A DNA stretch of 50,182 bases from Rickettsia typhi (GTDB lineage Bacteria > Pseudomonadota > Alphaproteobacteria > Rickettsiales > JABSSG01): assembly GCA_945905715.1 (NCBI GenBank), contig CAMDPW010000006.1, positions 1 through 50,182 of the forward strand, read 5' to 3'. Position numbers and translations under genes: made by a program. The notes beneath the pieces are model-generated. The model saw only the letters and a list, made by a program, of their open reading frames with translations. It searched no databases and had not been told where the DNA came from. Shown here one piece after another: positions 26,939 through 35,825 of this stretch; the stretch's first letter is position 1; each line of letters starts with the position of its first letter.

Positions 26939-27045
26939 GTGTTGCCTCCCCCCTGGCGGTACAGAGAGGGAGAAACACAGATACCGAAGCTCTCCAGATT
27001 TGCGCATTTTAGAGACTCTACAACAGCAGTGTTGCTACGCAAAAA
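26939..27045. other. Candidate structured RNA or mobile-element end
   Basis: 26939-26978 folds into a strong stem, GTGTT-gc-CTCCC pairing with GGGAG-a-AACAC around a 17-nt loop. Just after it, a second weaker pairing (TTGCG at about 27000 with CGCAA at about 27040) encloses AACAGCAGTGTTGCT. GC content is clearly higher than in the neighbourhood. No T-tract follows either stem, so an ordinary terminator is unlikely. I do not recognise a known RNA family. Confidence 0.3.
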
Positions 27046-27070
27046 TCAGCAAAGTTACTAGTCACACTTT

Positions 27071-27736
27071 TTAATTTTTAGAAAGAATTATTTTTAGACT
27101 ATAATTGTTGTCGTTGTTAGAAAAAATATTACTTCCCTGCGGTATTTTTTGACGCAAACGATAAATGTGCGTCTCTAGTGTATGACTATCTGTAGGATCT
27201 TTATAGCCAAAAATTTTACTAAGCAATTTCTCTTTACTAATTGGGCCAAAATCTTGATGTAAAACCAAGAAATATAATAACTCGCTTTCCTTTTCAGTTA
27301 AGTTGATCTCTTTTGTAATGTAATTAGATAAAAGCTGAATAATCAAACGTTGAGTATGGTTAAAATAAATCTTATCGGAAAACTTAAATATAAGTGGTGG
27401 CTTTTGCCTTAACTTAGCAACTAAGTTATATAGTAACGCTATAGAAAAAGGCTTCTGGATCATGTTAATCTTACCCAAATAGATTTGGTTATGATGACTA
27501 AAATCATTGAGCAATACAATCATGGTTAAAGCGTTATAATGCTTAATAAACGCTTCTACATCTGGCTCTAACTCATTATTGCTATCGATAATAACAATAT
27601 TGATGGCAGATAAATCAAGTTTATTAAGCAACTTAGCTGGCGACTGATAGTTATGAATTTTTATATCGGTAAACTGCTGGCGCAAAATATCGCCAATAAG
27701 GTCATTTTTGTTAATAATAGAAATGAAAGCAGTCAT
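27071..27736 (-). CDS. OmpR-type response regulator with degenerate receiver domain
   Basis: 221 residues. The N-terminal receiver-like domain keeps a possible phosphoacceptor Asp51 (NIVIID) and the switch lysine in QKPF (Lys95). The acidic pair near residue 10 is replaced (INKND), and the conserved Thr/Ser strand reads IVLLND. The C-terminal winged helix (LTEKESELLYFLVLH, then LETHIYRLRQKI) is a clear OmpR/PhoB DNA-binding domain. It may therefore work without phosphorylation. No histidine kinase is nearby. It lies 158 nt downstream of the GST gene, at the end of the secretion operon. Confidence 0.85.
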   Translation of the reverse strand: MTAFISIINKNDLIGDILRQQFTDIKIHNYQSPAKLLNKLDLSAINIVIIDSNNELEPDVEAFIKHYNALTMIVLLNDFSHHNQIYLGKINMIQKPFSIALLYNLVAKLRQKPPLIFKFSDKIYFNHTQRLIIQLLSNYITKEINLTEKESELLYFLVLHQDFGPISKEKLLSKIFGYKDPTDSHTLETHIYRLRQKIPQGSNIFSNNDNNYSLKIILSKN

Positions 27737-27894
27737 AGATTAACCTTTTTTTTCATTTATTATAAATGGATTTTGACTTAGGTAAAACATAGATAGTAAT
27801 CTTATAACTTGCGCTGTTAAAATAAATAAATAGTAAAAGACAAGATATATTTTTTTATAAAGCATTAGCTTTACTAACTACTATTAGCTTATAC

Positions 27895-28560
27895 CTAAAA
27901 ATCAAGATCAGTATAATGCGCTGGTGGACTAAACCCTTGAACATAGTCGTTAAGAATTGCCCGAAAGCTAGGACGTGATTTTATTAAGCTATACCAATCT
28001 TTTACAGGTTGACTATAATGCCACGGTATATCATTTAAGAAATCTAGTACTGAAATATGGCTAGCAGCAACAATATCAGCTAAAGAAAATTTCTCTCCTC
28101 CTAGCCAATTACGCTGCATTAACAACTCATTCATATAATCTAAATGTTTATATAAGTTATTTTTTGCTTTTCTAATGACATCGGAACGTGGTGTATTATT
28201 GCGCAGATAATAACTAATGACTTTTTCTTCCAAGATTAAACCGGTTACTTCTTGCTGAAATTTATGATTAAACCAACAAATTAAACGACGATTCTCATTT
28301 TTTTCTTTAGTGTCATGACCAATTAAAGGCATTTCAGGATAGATTTCTTCTAAGTAAGAAATGATTGAAAAAGACTCAACCACAATATACTCATCATCTT
28401 TAAGTACGGGCAGTGAAATTGCGCGATTTAATTGTATAAAATATTCATTATGCTGCCAATATTTCTCTACAATCAGCTGATATTCTAAATGTTTTTCATG
28501 CAGCAAAACTCTTATCTGTCTAGAAAATGGGCATAATTCAAAATGGTATAACTTCCTCAT
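27895..28560 (-). CDS. Glutathione S-transferase family protein
   Basis: 221 residues. The thioredoxin-like N-terminal domain has C10-P-F-S13 at the start of helix 1 and the cis-Pro segment ISLPVLKDDEYIVVESFSIISYLEE, which binds the glutathione gamma-glutamyl part. The C-terminal helical domain includes WLGGEKFSLADIVAASHISVLDFL, the conserved N-capping motif of GSTs. The gene starts 8 nt after virD4 and is probably expressed with the secretion system. The substrate is unknown. Confidence 0.88.
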   Translation of the reverse strand: MRKLYHFELCPFSRQIRVLLHEKHLEYQLIVEKYWQHNEYFIQLNRAISLPVLKDDEYIVVESFSIISYLEEIYPEMPLIGHDTKEKNENRRLICWFNHKFQQEVTGLILEEKVISYYLRNNTPRSDVIRKAKNNLYKHLDYMNELLMQRNWLGGEKFSLADIVAASHISVLDFLNDIPWHYSQPVKDWYSLIKSRPSFRAILNDYVQGFSPPAHYTDLDF

Positions 28561-28568
28561 GCTTGTCT

Positions 28569-30380
28569 TTATGCCTCTTTAGTATCTTGAGCCTCAACAA
28601 ATTGTTGCTCTGAAAGCTGAGCTCCTCCTCTAGCCTTAGATGGATCATATGGCTCCTGAGTGGGAATAGAAGTAGCTGGCAATAATCTTTTCTTAAAAAA
28701 TCTATCTTCATAATACTTGATTTTTCTAGATTTAATAGGTGGAAATGATTCAATCAACACGATTTGTTCATCACGCGGCAATAGAATAACTTCCTGCGGC
28801 AATAACAAAGCTCTCTGAACTTCTGAAACATTTTCAGACCTACTAGCTGGGTTGAAATCCAAAAATTTTGGCCGACTCTGCGACGATTGTTCAACGGTTT
28901 TATTACCACATAATTGTGAAATCAAATTTGCCGTGTCAACGTTATTAGCAGCAAAAGTAATGCGGTAAGTAGCATTAGAAAGAAAAGAGTTCATTCCCGC
29001 TTCTTCATATATTCCTTTTAATTGCTGAGTATCTTGAATAATTAAAAATAAACGTACGTTATACCCCCTGAAATACGCAATACCTGTTTTAAATGTTTCC
29101 ATTTTACCAAGAGTTGGAAACTCATCCATTATAAACAACACACCGTATGGGTCGTCATTTTTATTTGGTAGTTTACGACTCAAAAATTCCGTAGCTTGTT
29201 GATAGAATATCTGCATTAAAATCTCTAATCTTTTGATATTGTCAGGTGTTAATCCAACAAATACTGTAGTTTTTTCTTTTTTAAAATTTTGAATATTAAA
29301 ATCGCTTGAAGCAGTAGCTGTATCAATTAAAGGATTAGCCCATAATTCAAGCCCAGAGTTCAAAGTAGAGATCACTCCAGATCTTTCTTTATCAGCTTTT
29401 TGTAAGAAAGCAGCTATGTTCATATAAGCTACTGGATGGATATATTTGCCAATTGTGTCTAGAACTACGGCTAAGTTATAAACCACATCATCGCTACGCA
29501 TGGTTCTTACTATTTCACCAAACGATTTTACCTTCTCAGGAACTGCAATGAGATACAGTACCACCCCTACAAATAAGCTGCGTGCTTCGTTATTCCAAAA
29601 TTCTTTTTCAGGCAACACTAAATTAGCAATTTTTTGTACATCATCCACCATCTGGCCAGGTTTATTACTGACCCAATCTATTGGATTATAACAATGCGTT
29701 TTGCCATCAGGCTCGGCCGGCGCCCAAACATACACCTTCTGTCCAACTTTTGCACGCCAACCACTTGTGATTTGATGATTTTCCAATTTAATATCGTGTA
29801 CTATACAAGAGTCTTCCCAAAATAATAAGTTTGGGATCACAAAACCCACGCCTTTACCAGAACCTGTAGGCGCAAATAGTAGAGAATGCTGAAAGCCAGA
29901 AGCTACATAGTATCCTTCATCATCCATACCAAGCATCATCCCGCTTTTAGCTCTTAACCCCGCACGCGTAATATCTTCTTGGGTAGCCCATCTTGCATCT
30001 CCATGCAGAGCTTCTTTTTTCTTAAACATTTTCCAATCTTTGAATTGTTTGTAGCACGAAGCAAATATGATAATAGTAACAATATAACAAAAAATAAGTG
30101 GACCAAAAAGCTTCAGTATCAGATAATCATTAGCAGTAAAAGAAGTGATGGTCTTATTATTCCATATCCAAGTGCCGTAATAAATCATTTCCTCAATAAA
30201 ATACTCAACAGTATATAAATTGCGATAAAGATAGCCATCACCAAAATCTAAAATTTGAATATATTGACTACCAAAAGTAAAAAAAACAAAAACAAAAGCA
30301 GATACTACAAACACCAAAGCCAACACTACTGATATAAACAGAAACTTAGCTATAAAATTCTTAATTTTAAAAAACATCAT
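28569..30380 (-). CDS. virD4: Type IV secretion coupling protein VirD4
   Basis: 603 residues. Two N-terminal membrane helices (about 12-35 and 88-108) are followed by a Walker A at 170-177 (APTGSGKG) and a Walker B in VLFIMDEFPTLGKM. QDTQQLKGIYEE and the FLSNATYRITFAANN region typical of VirD4/TraG follow. It is the hexameric ATPase that recruits substrates at the inner membrane. Its C-terminal 50 residues are polar and variable, as expected for substrate-contacting tails. The ATG abuts the virB11 stop with no gap. Confidence 0.97.
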   Translation of the reverse strand: MMFFKIKNFIAKFLFISVVLALVFVVSAFVFVFFTFGSQYIQILDFGDGYLYRNLYTVEYFIEEMIYYGTWIWNNKTITSFTANDYLILKLFGPLIFCYIVTIIIFASCYKQFKDWKMFKKKEALHGDARWATQEDITRAGLRAKSGMMLGMDDEGYYVASGFQHSLLFAPTGSGKGVGFVIPNLLFWEDSCIVHDIKLENHQITSGWRAKVGQKVYVWAPAEPDGKTHCYNPIDWVSNKPGQMVDDVQKIANLVLPEKEFWNNEARSLFVGVVLYLIAVPEKVKSFGEIVRTMRSDDVVYNLAVVLDTIGKYIHPVAYMNIAAFLQKADKERSGVISTLNSGLELWANPLIDTATASSDFNIQNFKKEKTTVFVGLTPDNIKRLEILMQIFYQQATEFLSRKLPNKNDDPYGVLFIMDEFPTLGKMETFKTGIAYFRGYNVRLFLIIQDTQQLKGIYEEAGMNSFLSNATYRITFAANNVDTANLISQLCGNKTVEQSSQSRPKFLDFNPASRSENVSEVQRALLLPQEVILLPRDEQIVLIESFPPIKSRKIKYYEDRFFKKRLLPATSIPTQEPYDPSKARGGAQLSEQQFVEAQDTKEA

Positions 30381-31385
30381 TTATACCTTAATTTCTAACC
30401 TATGTGGGTCATACTTAAAGTACACTTCAGACACGTATCTTATGCCCCCACTACCACGCTTTAATTGCACTATAACATCAATAACAGACAAAATGTAACT
30501 TTTTATTTCACTAGGAGGCATTCCTAATCCTGCTTGCATTACCATCAGCTTTAACTGTTCTATTGCCATCGATGGTGCATCGGCATGTAAGGTAGATATT
30601 GACCCAGGATGACCAGTGTTAATTGCACGCAAAAAACTGAATGCTTCAGCACCTCTAAGTTCACCAACTATAATGCGATCTGGACGCAAACGCAAACATG
30701 CTTCAATTAAATCTTGAATTGTTACTTTGGCTAAGCCTTGCCCACCTTTAGAAGCAAGTAAATGTACATGATTTTTATGATTAGGTAAACTAATCTCATG
30801 CGCATCTTCGCAAGTAATTAATCTCTCTTCAACTGGAATTTCTAGTAAGGCCGCATTAGTAAAAGTAGTTTTGCCAGTCGATGTACCGCCACTTATTATG
30901 ATATTTTTTTTTGCTTTTACTGCTAATTTCAAAAAATCTTTTATATTATTTTGCTGCAAAAATTGATTTAATGTAGCATTGTGTGGATCTTCGAGCTCAG
31001 TTGTAGTGGTATGGCTAAAAGCTCCAAGTTTTTCATAAGCGTCTAAAGTTAAATTCATTGTTGAGCCCTTACGGATAGAAATAGCTACAGTTCCTGCTTC
31101 ACACGCCGGTGGAAATACTATTTGAATGCGATAGCCATTTGGTAATGTAGCTGAAAGTAAAGGTTTTTCTTCGCTAATAACTTGATCTGTAGACTGCGCA
31201 ATCAGTCTTCCTAAGCTGAGTAGATGGTCTAAATCAAGTTGAGGCAACCTCTCAAAACGCATATCTCCATGCTTTTCAACCCAAACCTCACATGGTTTAT
31301 TGACTGAAATCTCCGCTACTCCATCTTCTTGAAATAGCGCATAAAAAGGCAGTAAAAATGTTTCTAAAGCTGCGAACTTACTCAT
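30381..31385 (-). CDS. virB11: Type IV secretion ATPase VirB11
   Basis: 334 residues. The N-terminal domain includes EISVNKPCEVWVE. The C-terminal ATPase has Walker A GGTSTGKT (166-173), an Asp box (LITCEDAHEI), Walker B with RPDRIIVGELRGAEAFSFLRAINTGHPGSISTLHADAP, which includes the His box, and a short tail. It powers pilus formation or substrate transfer at the cytoplasmic face. The start overlaps the virB10 stop by 4 nt, showing translational coupling. Confidence 0.97.
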   Translation of the reverse strand: MSKFAALETFLLPFYALFQEDGVAEISVNKPCEVWVEKHGDMRFERLPQLDLDHLLSLGRLIAQSTDQVISEEKPLLSATLPNGYRIQIVFPPACEAGTVAISIRKGSTMNLTLDAYEKLGAFSHTTTTELEDPHNATLNQFLQQNNIKDFLKLAVKAKKNIIISGGTSTGKTTFTNAALLEIPVEERLITCEDAHEISLPNHKNHVHLLASKGGQGLAKVTIQDLIEACLRLRPDRIIVGELRGAEAFSFLRAINTGHPGSISTLHADAPSMAIEQLKLMVMQAGLGMPPSEIKSYILSVIDVIVQLKRGSGGIRYVSEVYFKYDPHRLEIKV

Positions 31386-32677
31386 CTTATAGTAAGATTA
31401 CTCGTAGTTAAATCTGAAGGAAACAATATATCGCGATTAACAAAAATATTGACCATAGTACCTTGATCTATTGTGATAAATGGTTTGGTAGAAAAAGATT
31501 GTGTCGCTAACTCTTGAGCTGTACTACCTATAGCTGTAGTTTGCTGCTGTATTGCCTGTTGAGTTGGTGAAGCTGTGGTAGTAGAAGTCACGGTTCCATC
31601 AACATGAGTAGTGTTACTTGCTTGCGACGGACTAGCATTTTTACTACCAGTCGCTTTACCAGCTAATTCAGCAAAGGCGACATTTATGGCACTGAATAAC
31701 ACTGCGTTGGTCATAGTAGGTACAATTTGATTATCAACAAGACCATCAACTCCCATAGTACCAATAGGTCCAACTGCTGGAGATTCAACTGCAATATCAT
31801 ATCCATTAGGCATTATAATTCTGTTCCATGCAATTAAAACTCTGGTCTGTCCAGGAGTAAAGCCACCAGTAAATGCACCAACAACTCTTGAACCTCTTGC
31901 TATCAGAACATTATTACCATTTTCAGAATATACATCCGTACTCACAATTGCTCTAATTGGCCCTGGATAATTAGTATTGATTGGGGTTTCCAGTATAGTT
32001 TCAATTATTTTACCTTGAGAAACTAACAATGACATATTGCCAACATAAGTGATACGTTGTTGAGCGCTATTAGTATGCACTGGTAGAAAAGTTTCTAAGT
32101 ACATTTGCGAGGTTTTTTTGCTATCAGCACTGTTATCCGCTCCCTTAGAATTAGTAGTTAACATAATGGAAGAACTGAGCTTACTTTGTGTACGTTGTTG
32201 ACTCTCAACTGAGTTTTTTGTTGGGATAGGCAATGGCAATTCCATAGCTGGTTGCTGAGGTTGTGGTGTAGTCAATTTTATCTCTGGTGGTAATAGCGGT
32301 GGTGGTATTTTTTTAGTATTATTTGGTAAAGAAAAATCAGGTGGTGGCGGCTGTGTATTAGGTATACCAGGTAGCAACAATTCATCTGCAGCGCTAGATG
32401 GTTTTTCACCAAATCCATGAGAGTCTAACTTATTTTTGTTGCTGTCGCGAAAAAAAGACATATAAATTATTAATCCAACAATTATTATACCTATCGCCAT
32501 CATTAACATGTTTTGATTGACACTACGGGCAACAGTAGTTTTGCCAGAATAAATCTCAGCTTTTTCGTCTTGATTGTCTTCTAATTCATTATGATAAATA
32601 CTATCTTTTCCATCTTCAGGAGATAATTCTTCCATTGGATTAGGATCTACTTTGCTATCTTTAGTATAATCTTTCAT
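31382..32677 (-). CDS. virB10: Type IV secretion core protein VirB10
   Basis: 431 residues. A cytoplasmic acidic N-terminus, one membrane helix (about 57-76) and a proline-rich periplasmic stretch (PPPPDFSLPNN, then PPPLLPPEIK) precede the conserved beta-barrel domain (GPIRAIVSTDVYSENGNNVLIARGSRVVGAF, VLIAWNRIIMPNGYDIAVESPAVG, and INIFVNRDILF-like end). It spans both membranes and forms the outer pore with VirB7 and VirB9. It starts 12 nt after the virB9-like gene. Confidence 0.96.
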   Translation of the reverse strand: MKDYTKDSKVDPNPMEELSPEDGKDSIYHNELEDNQDEKAEIYSGKTTVARSVNQNMLMMAIGIIIVGLIIYMSFFRDSNKNKLDSHGFGEKPSSAADELLLPGIPNTQPPPPDFSLPNNTKKIPPPLLPPEIKLTTPQPQQPAMELPLPIPTKNSVESQQRTQSKLSSSIMLTTNSKGADNSADSKKTSQMYLETFLPVHTNSAQQRITYVGNMSLLVSQGKIIETILETPINTNYPGPIRAIVSTDVYSENGNNVLIARGSRVVGAFTGGFTPGQTRVLIAWNRIIMPNGYDIAVESPAVGPIGTMGVDGLVDNQIVPTMTNAVLFSAINVAFAELAGKATGSKNASPSQASNTTHVDGTVTSTTTASPTQQAIQQQTTAIGSTAQELATQSFSTKPFITIDQGTMVNIFVNRDILFPSDLTTSNLTIR

Positions 32678-32689
32678 GTTCCCTTACGC

Positions 32690-33109
32690 TTAATTACTTT
32701 TTACCGGATAATAGAAACGCACTACATAAGATATGTCTTGTTCAAATTCATTGCTATCGCTTGCTTGCGATACTACATCAAACTGATAAGTTTGTTTATT
32801 AGTAATCACTGTCATGTTTGTTCTAATATTATCCTCTAACGGCTTAACAAATAATCTGTTACCCACAGGAGTAATATTCCATGAATAAGAGTCTCCTAAA
32901 GAAAGAGTTTTGACTTCTTCTCCATTTGCAAATTCTATACTTGTTTGAAAGCCACTTTTTACTAGAAGTAAGTACACTTCGTTTGAATTGTAGACATATG
33001 TTTTAATTCTGCGATCAGTAGCAAGCGGTATATCAGCGTACGATTTTATGTAAAATAAAATTATAAATATAATTAAAAATAATTTAGTTGTATTTCTATG
33101 ATATGTCAT
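32690..33109 (-). CDS. virB9: Short VirB9-like protein (N-terminal domain only)
   Basis: 139 residues, about half the usual 240-280. A signal peptide (hydrophobic to about residue 25, ending SYA) is followed by the VirB9/CagX N-terminal domain (ATDRRIKTYVYNSNEVYLLLV, GEEVKTLSLGDSYSWNITPVGNRLFVKP, TNMTVITNKQTYQFDVV). The C-terminal domain that binds VirB7 and forms the outer-membrane ring is missing, with a clean stop. Rickettsiales are known to carry a full-length and a truncated VirB9 paralogue, and this resembles the truncated one. It overlaps the end of virB8 by 14 nt. Confidence 0.88.
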   Translation of the reverse strand: MTYHRNTTKLFLIIFIILFYIKSYADIPLATDRRIKTYVYNSNEVYLLLVKSGFQTSIEFANGEEVKTLSLGDSYSWNITPVGNRLFVKPLEDNIRTNMTVITNKQTYQFDVVSQASDSNEFEQDISYVVRFYYPVKSN

Positions 33110-33836
33110 TAGTCACCGCATAAAATTTAATTTGAAAACCCAAAGGATTAACCATCCGCTCATCAAAAGTCATATTCATTTTAGTATAGTTCCATAAAAT
33201 TGATGCTATTTTATTATAGCGTTTTTTAGAGCCAGAAGCTTCAGTAATAGCAAATCTCACTTGCACGTTGTGATCACCTGAAGGAGCGTCTTCCAAGTAC
33301 TGAACCGAACGTAAGGTTAGAATAGTGGAATTATTAGCTCCGTATAAAGCAACTGGATTAGTGCTTGGATCATTAACGTAATCTCTGAATTGCTTATAAA
33401 CAGTGGTATTTGATAATAGTCTTACCACTGTAGAGTAATTATAGCCATAATCAACCACATTATATGTTTCTCGAGTTCTAAGATACATAATTAAAAAATA
33501 CTCACTCAAAGCTTTGTTAGATGACCATTGTGTATCTATAAACGGATTGACTATATTAGTAATGCCCGTTGTATCCTCCACTTCAATTATCATCGGCTCA
33601 ATTGATTTGCTTAAAGTCACTCTACCGATGAAAAACACACAAACAATTGAAGCCATAATAGACAACACAGCGATTAAAAAAAGAATATTACGCTGAACAA
33701 TCAGGGTCTCGTAACGATCATAATACCAATTACGCGCTTCATAAACATGATGTGCAGTTTTGCTATTTTGCTCTATCACTTGATCATTCTCTATTTTTGT
33801 AACGCTCCCACTAGAAAATCTAGAAAACCAACCCAT
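33096..33836 (-). CDS. virB8: Type IV secretion protein VirB8
   Basis: 246 residues. A cytoplasmic N-terminus of about 48 residues is followed by one membrane helix (about 50-71) and the periplasmic NTF2-like domain (NKALSEYFLIMYLRTRETYN, TVVRLLSNTTVYKQFRDYV, VQVRFAITEA, ERMVNPLGFQI). It nucleates assembly of the inner-membrane complex. It is the first secretion gene here, and its ATG overlaps the stop of a 9-codon leader frame (TAATG). Confidence 0.95.
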   Translation of the reverse strand: MGWFSRFSSGSVTKIENDQVIEQNSKTAHHVYEARNWYYDRYETLIVQRNILFLIAVLSIMASIVCVFFIGRVTLSKSIEPMIIEVEDTTGITNIVNPFIDTQWSSNKALSEYFLIMYLRTRETYNVVDYGYNYSTVVRLLSNTTVYKQFRDYVNDPSTNPVALYGANNSTILTLRSVQYLEDAPSGDHNVQVRFAITEASGSKKRYNKIASILWNYTKMNMTFDERMVNPLGFQIKFYAVTNDIS

Positions 33837-33865
33837 TATCTTACCTTAAAACAACTATTGAGCAT
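33836..33865 (-). promoter_or_regulatory. Possible leader peptide frame overlapping virB8
   Basis: ATG at 33865, preceded by AAAGGA (complement at 33870-33875), opens a 9-residue frame MLNSCFKVR. Its stop TAA shares bases with the virB8 start (TAATG). This is a classic layout for translational coupling. It could instead be a chance start, because virB8 also has AAGG within the frame. Confidence 0.35.
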
Positions 33866-33899
33866 TAATTCCTTTCAAAATCAATACAACTTCTGTAAA

Positions 33900-33928
33900 A
33901 TTATCATAAAAAACGTCATAGTTTGCAA
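33900..33928 (-). promoter_or_regulatory. Possible promoter of the virB8-virD4 operon
   Basis: On the minus strand TTGCAA (33923-33928), a 17-nt spacer and GATAAT (33900-33905) stand 64 nt upstream of virB8. It is the best match in the 195-nt gap after anmK. Confidence 0.45.
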
Positions 33929-34031
33929 CCCATGTTTTTTTCTTATAAAGAATTTTCCAAGTTATCACACCATAGTGTGTTTATAAACAACATAACTGAA
34001 AAAGGTAGTGTTATTTTTACAAATTTGATCA

Positions 34032-35138
34032 CTAAGCAAAGTAAAAACCTCCACCTGATACTGGCTTTACTGTTCCTGTGGTAGAAGGTAAACTCAGAGG
34101 TAAGTGCAGATAAGAACGTGCTGCTAAAAATGCGAATGCTTGCGCTTCAATGAAGTCGCCATTTAGTTTAGTATTTTTAAAAAAAAACTCATCAATATTT
34201 TGTACATCTAGTCCGTAATCGTTAGCCAGTATTTTCATCAAGTATTTATTGCGTCTTCCACCACCTGAAATAATCCATTTAACTGGATTTTGTGGCAAAA
34301 ATTGCTTAGCAGCTGCGATAGCTTTAGCAGTAAAGTGAGTCAAGGTTGCTACGCCATCAGCGGCATTAAGATTAGAAATATTGTTAAAGACACTGGTAAA
34401 ATGATTGCGATCAAGTGATTTGGATGGCTTGCGAGAAAAATAACTATCTTCCATCAGTGAATCTAAGATTTCATAGTGTACCGTACCTATACTGCCTACT
34501 TCTCCATCGGCATCGTATTTTAACTGCATTCTTGAATAAATCCAATCATCAATTAAAGCGCAGCCTGGCCCAGTATCAAAAGCTATTATATTATTTTTCC
34601 GTCCCAAATAGGTAATATTTGCTACTCCGCCAATATTTATAATAGCCAGAGGAGGAGTTGCTTCACTAAATATCGCAGCATGAAACAATGGCGCTAAAGG
34701 AGCGCCTTCACCACCATTCGCCATATCTCTTCGCCTAAAATCAGCAATAACATTAATACCACTTAACTCCGCAAGAAGAGACGGATTACCTAATTGCCAA
34801 GTTTTGTAAGTCCTAGAATCATGAAATATGGTTTGACCATGAAAACCTATAAGATCTACTTGCTCTTTATCTAATCCAGACTCTTTCAAAAGTCTATTGA
34901 TTGCTTGAGCATGATAAAGAGTGATTTCATCTTCAGTGTCTAATAACATCTTACTATCGTAGTCTCCGCTAAGAACGCGGCGAATATTCTGACGAAGTCG
35001 CTCCTGATAATAAACGCTAAAATTATTACTTAAACTCGTAACTTTATTGCCATCGGTTGTGATTAGCGCTACATCGATACCATCAAAAGAAGTCCCGCTC
35101 ATGGTACCAACAACCGTGAGCAACTTTGCTTGATTCAT
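34032..35138 (-). CDS. anmK: Anhydro-N-acetylmuramic acid kinase
   Basis: About 368 residues from ATG 35138. An upstream in-frame ATG at 35180 would run 32 nt into sodB and add 14 residues absent from the family. It has the phosphate loop GTMSGTSFDGIDVAL, then DFRRRDMANGGEGAPLAPLFH, NIGGVANITYL, FDTGPGCALIDDW and WIISGGGRRN. It phosphorylates and opens anhydro-MurNAc during peptidoglycan recycling, yielding MurNAc-6-phosphate. This implies that the organism keeps a cell wall or its salvage. Confidence 0.95.
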   Translation of the reverse strand: MNQAKLLTVVGTMSGTSFDGIDVALITTDGNKVTSLSNNFSVYYQERLRQNIRRVLSGDYDSKMLLDTEDEITLYHAQAINRLLKESGLDKEQVDLIGFHGQTIFHDSRTYKTWQLGNPSLLAELSGINVIADFRRRDMANGGEGAPLAPLFHAAIFSEATPPLAIINIGGVANITYLGRKNNIIAFDTGPGCALIDDWIYSRMQLKYDADGEVGSIGTVHYEILDSLMEDSYFSRKPSKSLDRNHFTSVFNNISNLNAADGVATLTHFTAKAIAAAKQFLPQNPVKWIISGGGRRNKYLMKILANDYGLDVQNIDEFFFKNTKLNGDFIEAQAFAFLAARSYLHLPLSLPSTTGTVKPVSGGGFYFA

Positions 35139-35148
35139 AAGTATTTCA

Positions 35149-35781
35149 CTATAAAGCGTTGGCAAAATTCTTCTCAGCAAACTCCCAATTAACTAGCTTG
35201 TTTAGGAAAATAGCAATATAGTCAGGTCTTGCATTTTGATAATCAAGATAATACGCATGCTCCCACACATCGCATGTTAGCAGCGCAACTTGATTGTATG
35301 CTAGAGGCGTATCTGCATTAGCGGTTTTTCTAATTTTCAGTTTAGCATTTTCTAAAACTAACCAAACCCAGCCACTACCGAACTGAGTGACTCCAGTATT
35401 TTTAAATTCCTCGCAGAATTTATCATAGCTACCAAAGTCCTGATTAATTTGCGTAAGCAATGCGTTTTTTGGCATACCGCCACCATTTGGCTTCATGCAA
35501 TGCCAAAAAAATGAATGATTCCATACTTGTGCAGCGTTATTGAAAATACCCTGTTTGCTATCGTCTCCCACTGATGCTAAAATTATTTCTTCCAATTTTT
35601 TTTTTGCAAAATCACCATTCTCGATTAGTTTATTGAGATTATTTACATAAGCCAAATGGTGCTTGCCATGATGGTAACTAAATGTCTCACTACTCATATA
35701 TGGTTCAAGTGCATTATGGCTATACGGAAGATTTGGTAATATAAAAGGATGCTGAGTTTGATCTGCTTGTGTATTAGACAT
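35149..35781 (-). CDS. sodB: Superoxide dismutase, Fe/Mn type
   Basis: 210 residues. Metal ligands are visible: His in YHHGKHHLAYVNNL, His in WNHSFFWHCM, and Asp and His in DVWEHAYYLDYQNARPDY. The GGGMPKNAL and FGSGWVWLV segments fit the iron enzyme. There is no signal peptide, so it is cytoplasmic. It removes superoxide, including that from host cells. It lies 44 nt downstream of exoD. Confidence 0.95.
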   Translation of the reverse strand: MSNTQADQTQHPFILPNLPYSHNALEPYMSSETFSYHHGKHHLAYVNNLNKLIENGDFAKKKLEEIILASVGDDSKQGIFNNAAQVWNHSFFWHCMKPNGGGMPKNALLTQINQDFGSYDKFCEEFKNTGVTQFGSGWVWLVLENAKLKIRKTANADTPLAYNQVALLTCDVWEHAYYLDYQNARPDYIAIFLNKLVNWEFAEKNFANAL

Positions 35782-35825
35782 ACCTGTACCCTCGATAAAT
35801 TATCAATGATATAAGTTATATACTA

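Larger units (their letters stand above)
26382..27070. other. Gene-poor stretch with recombinase relic and structured element
   Basis: No intact gene. It holds a short imperfect palindrome (CCAGCTGG/CAGCTGCAGG, near 26443-26462), a serine-recombinase C-terminal relic and a strong hairpin region, the last two listed separately. Confidence 0.4.

Noticed and set aside
26939-26978. Rho-independent terminator for the regulator or recombinase relic
   Set aside because: The stem is strong, but no T-tract follows on either strand.
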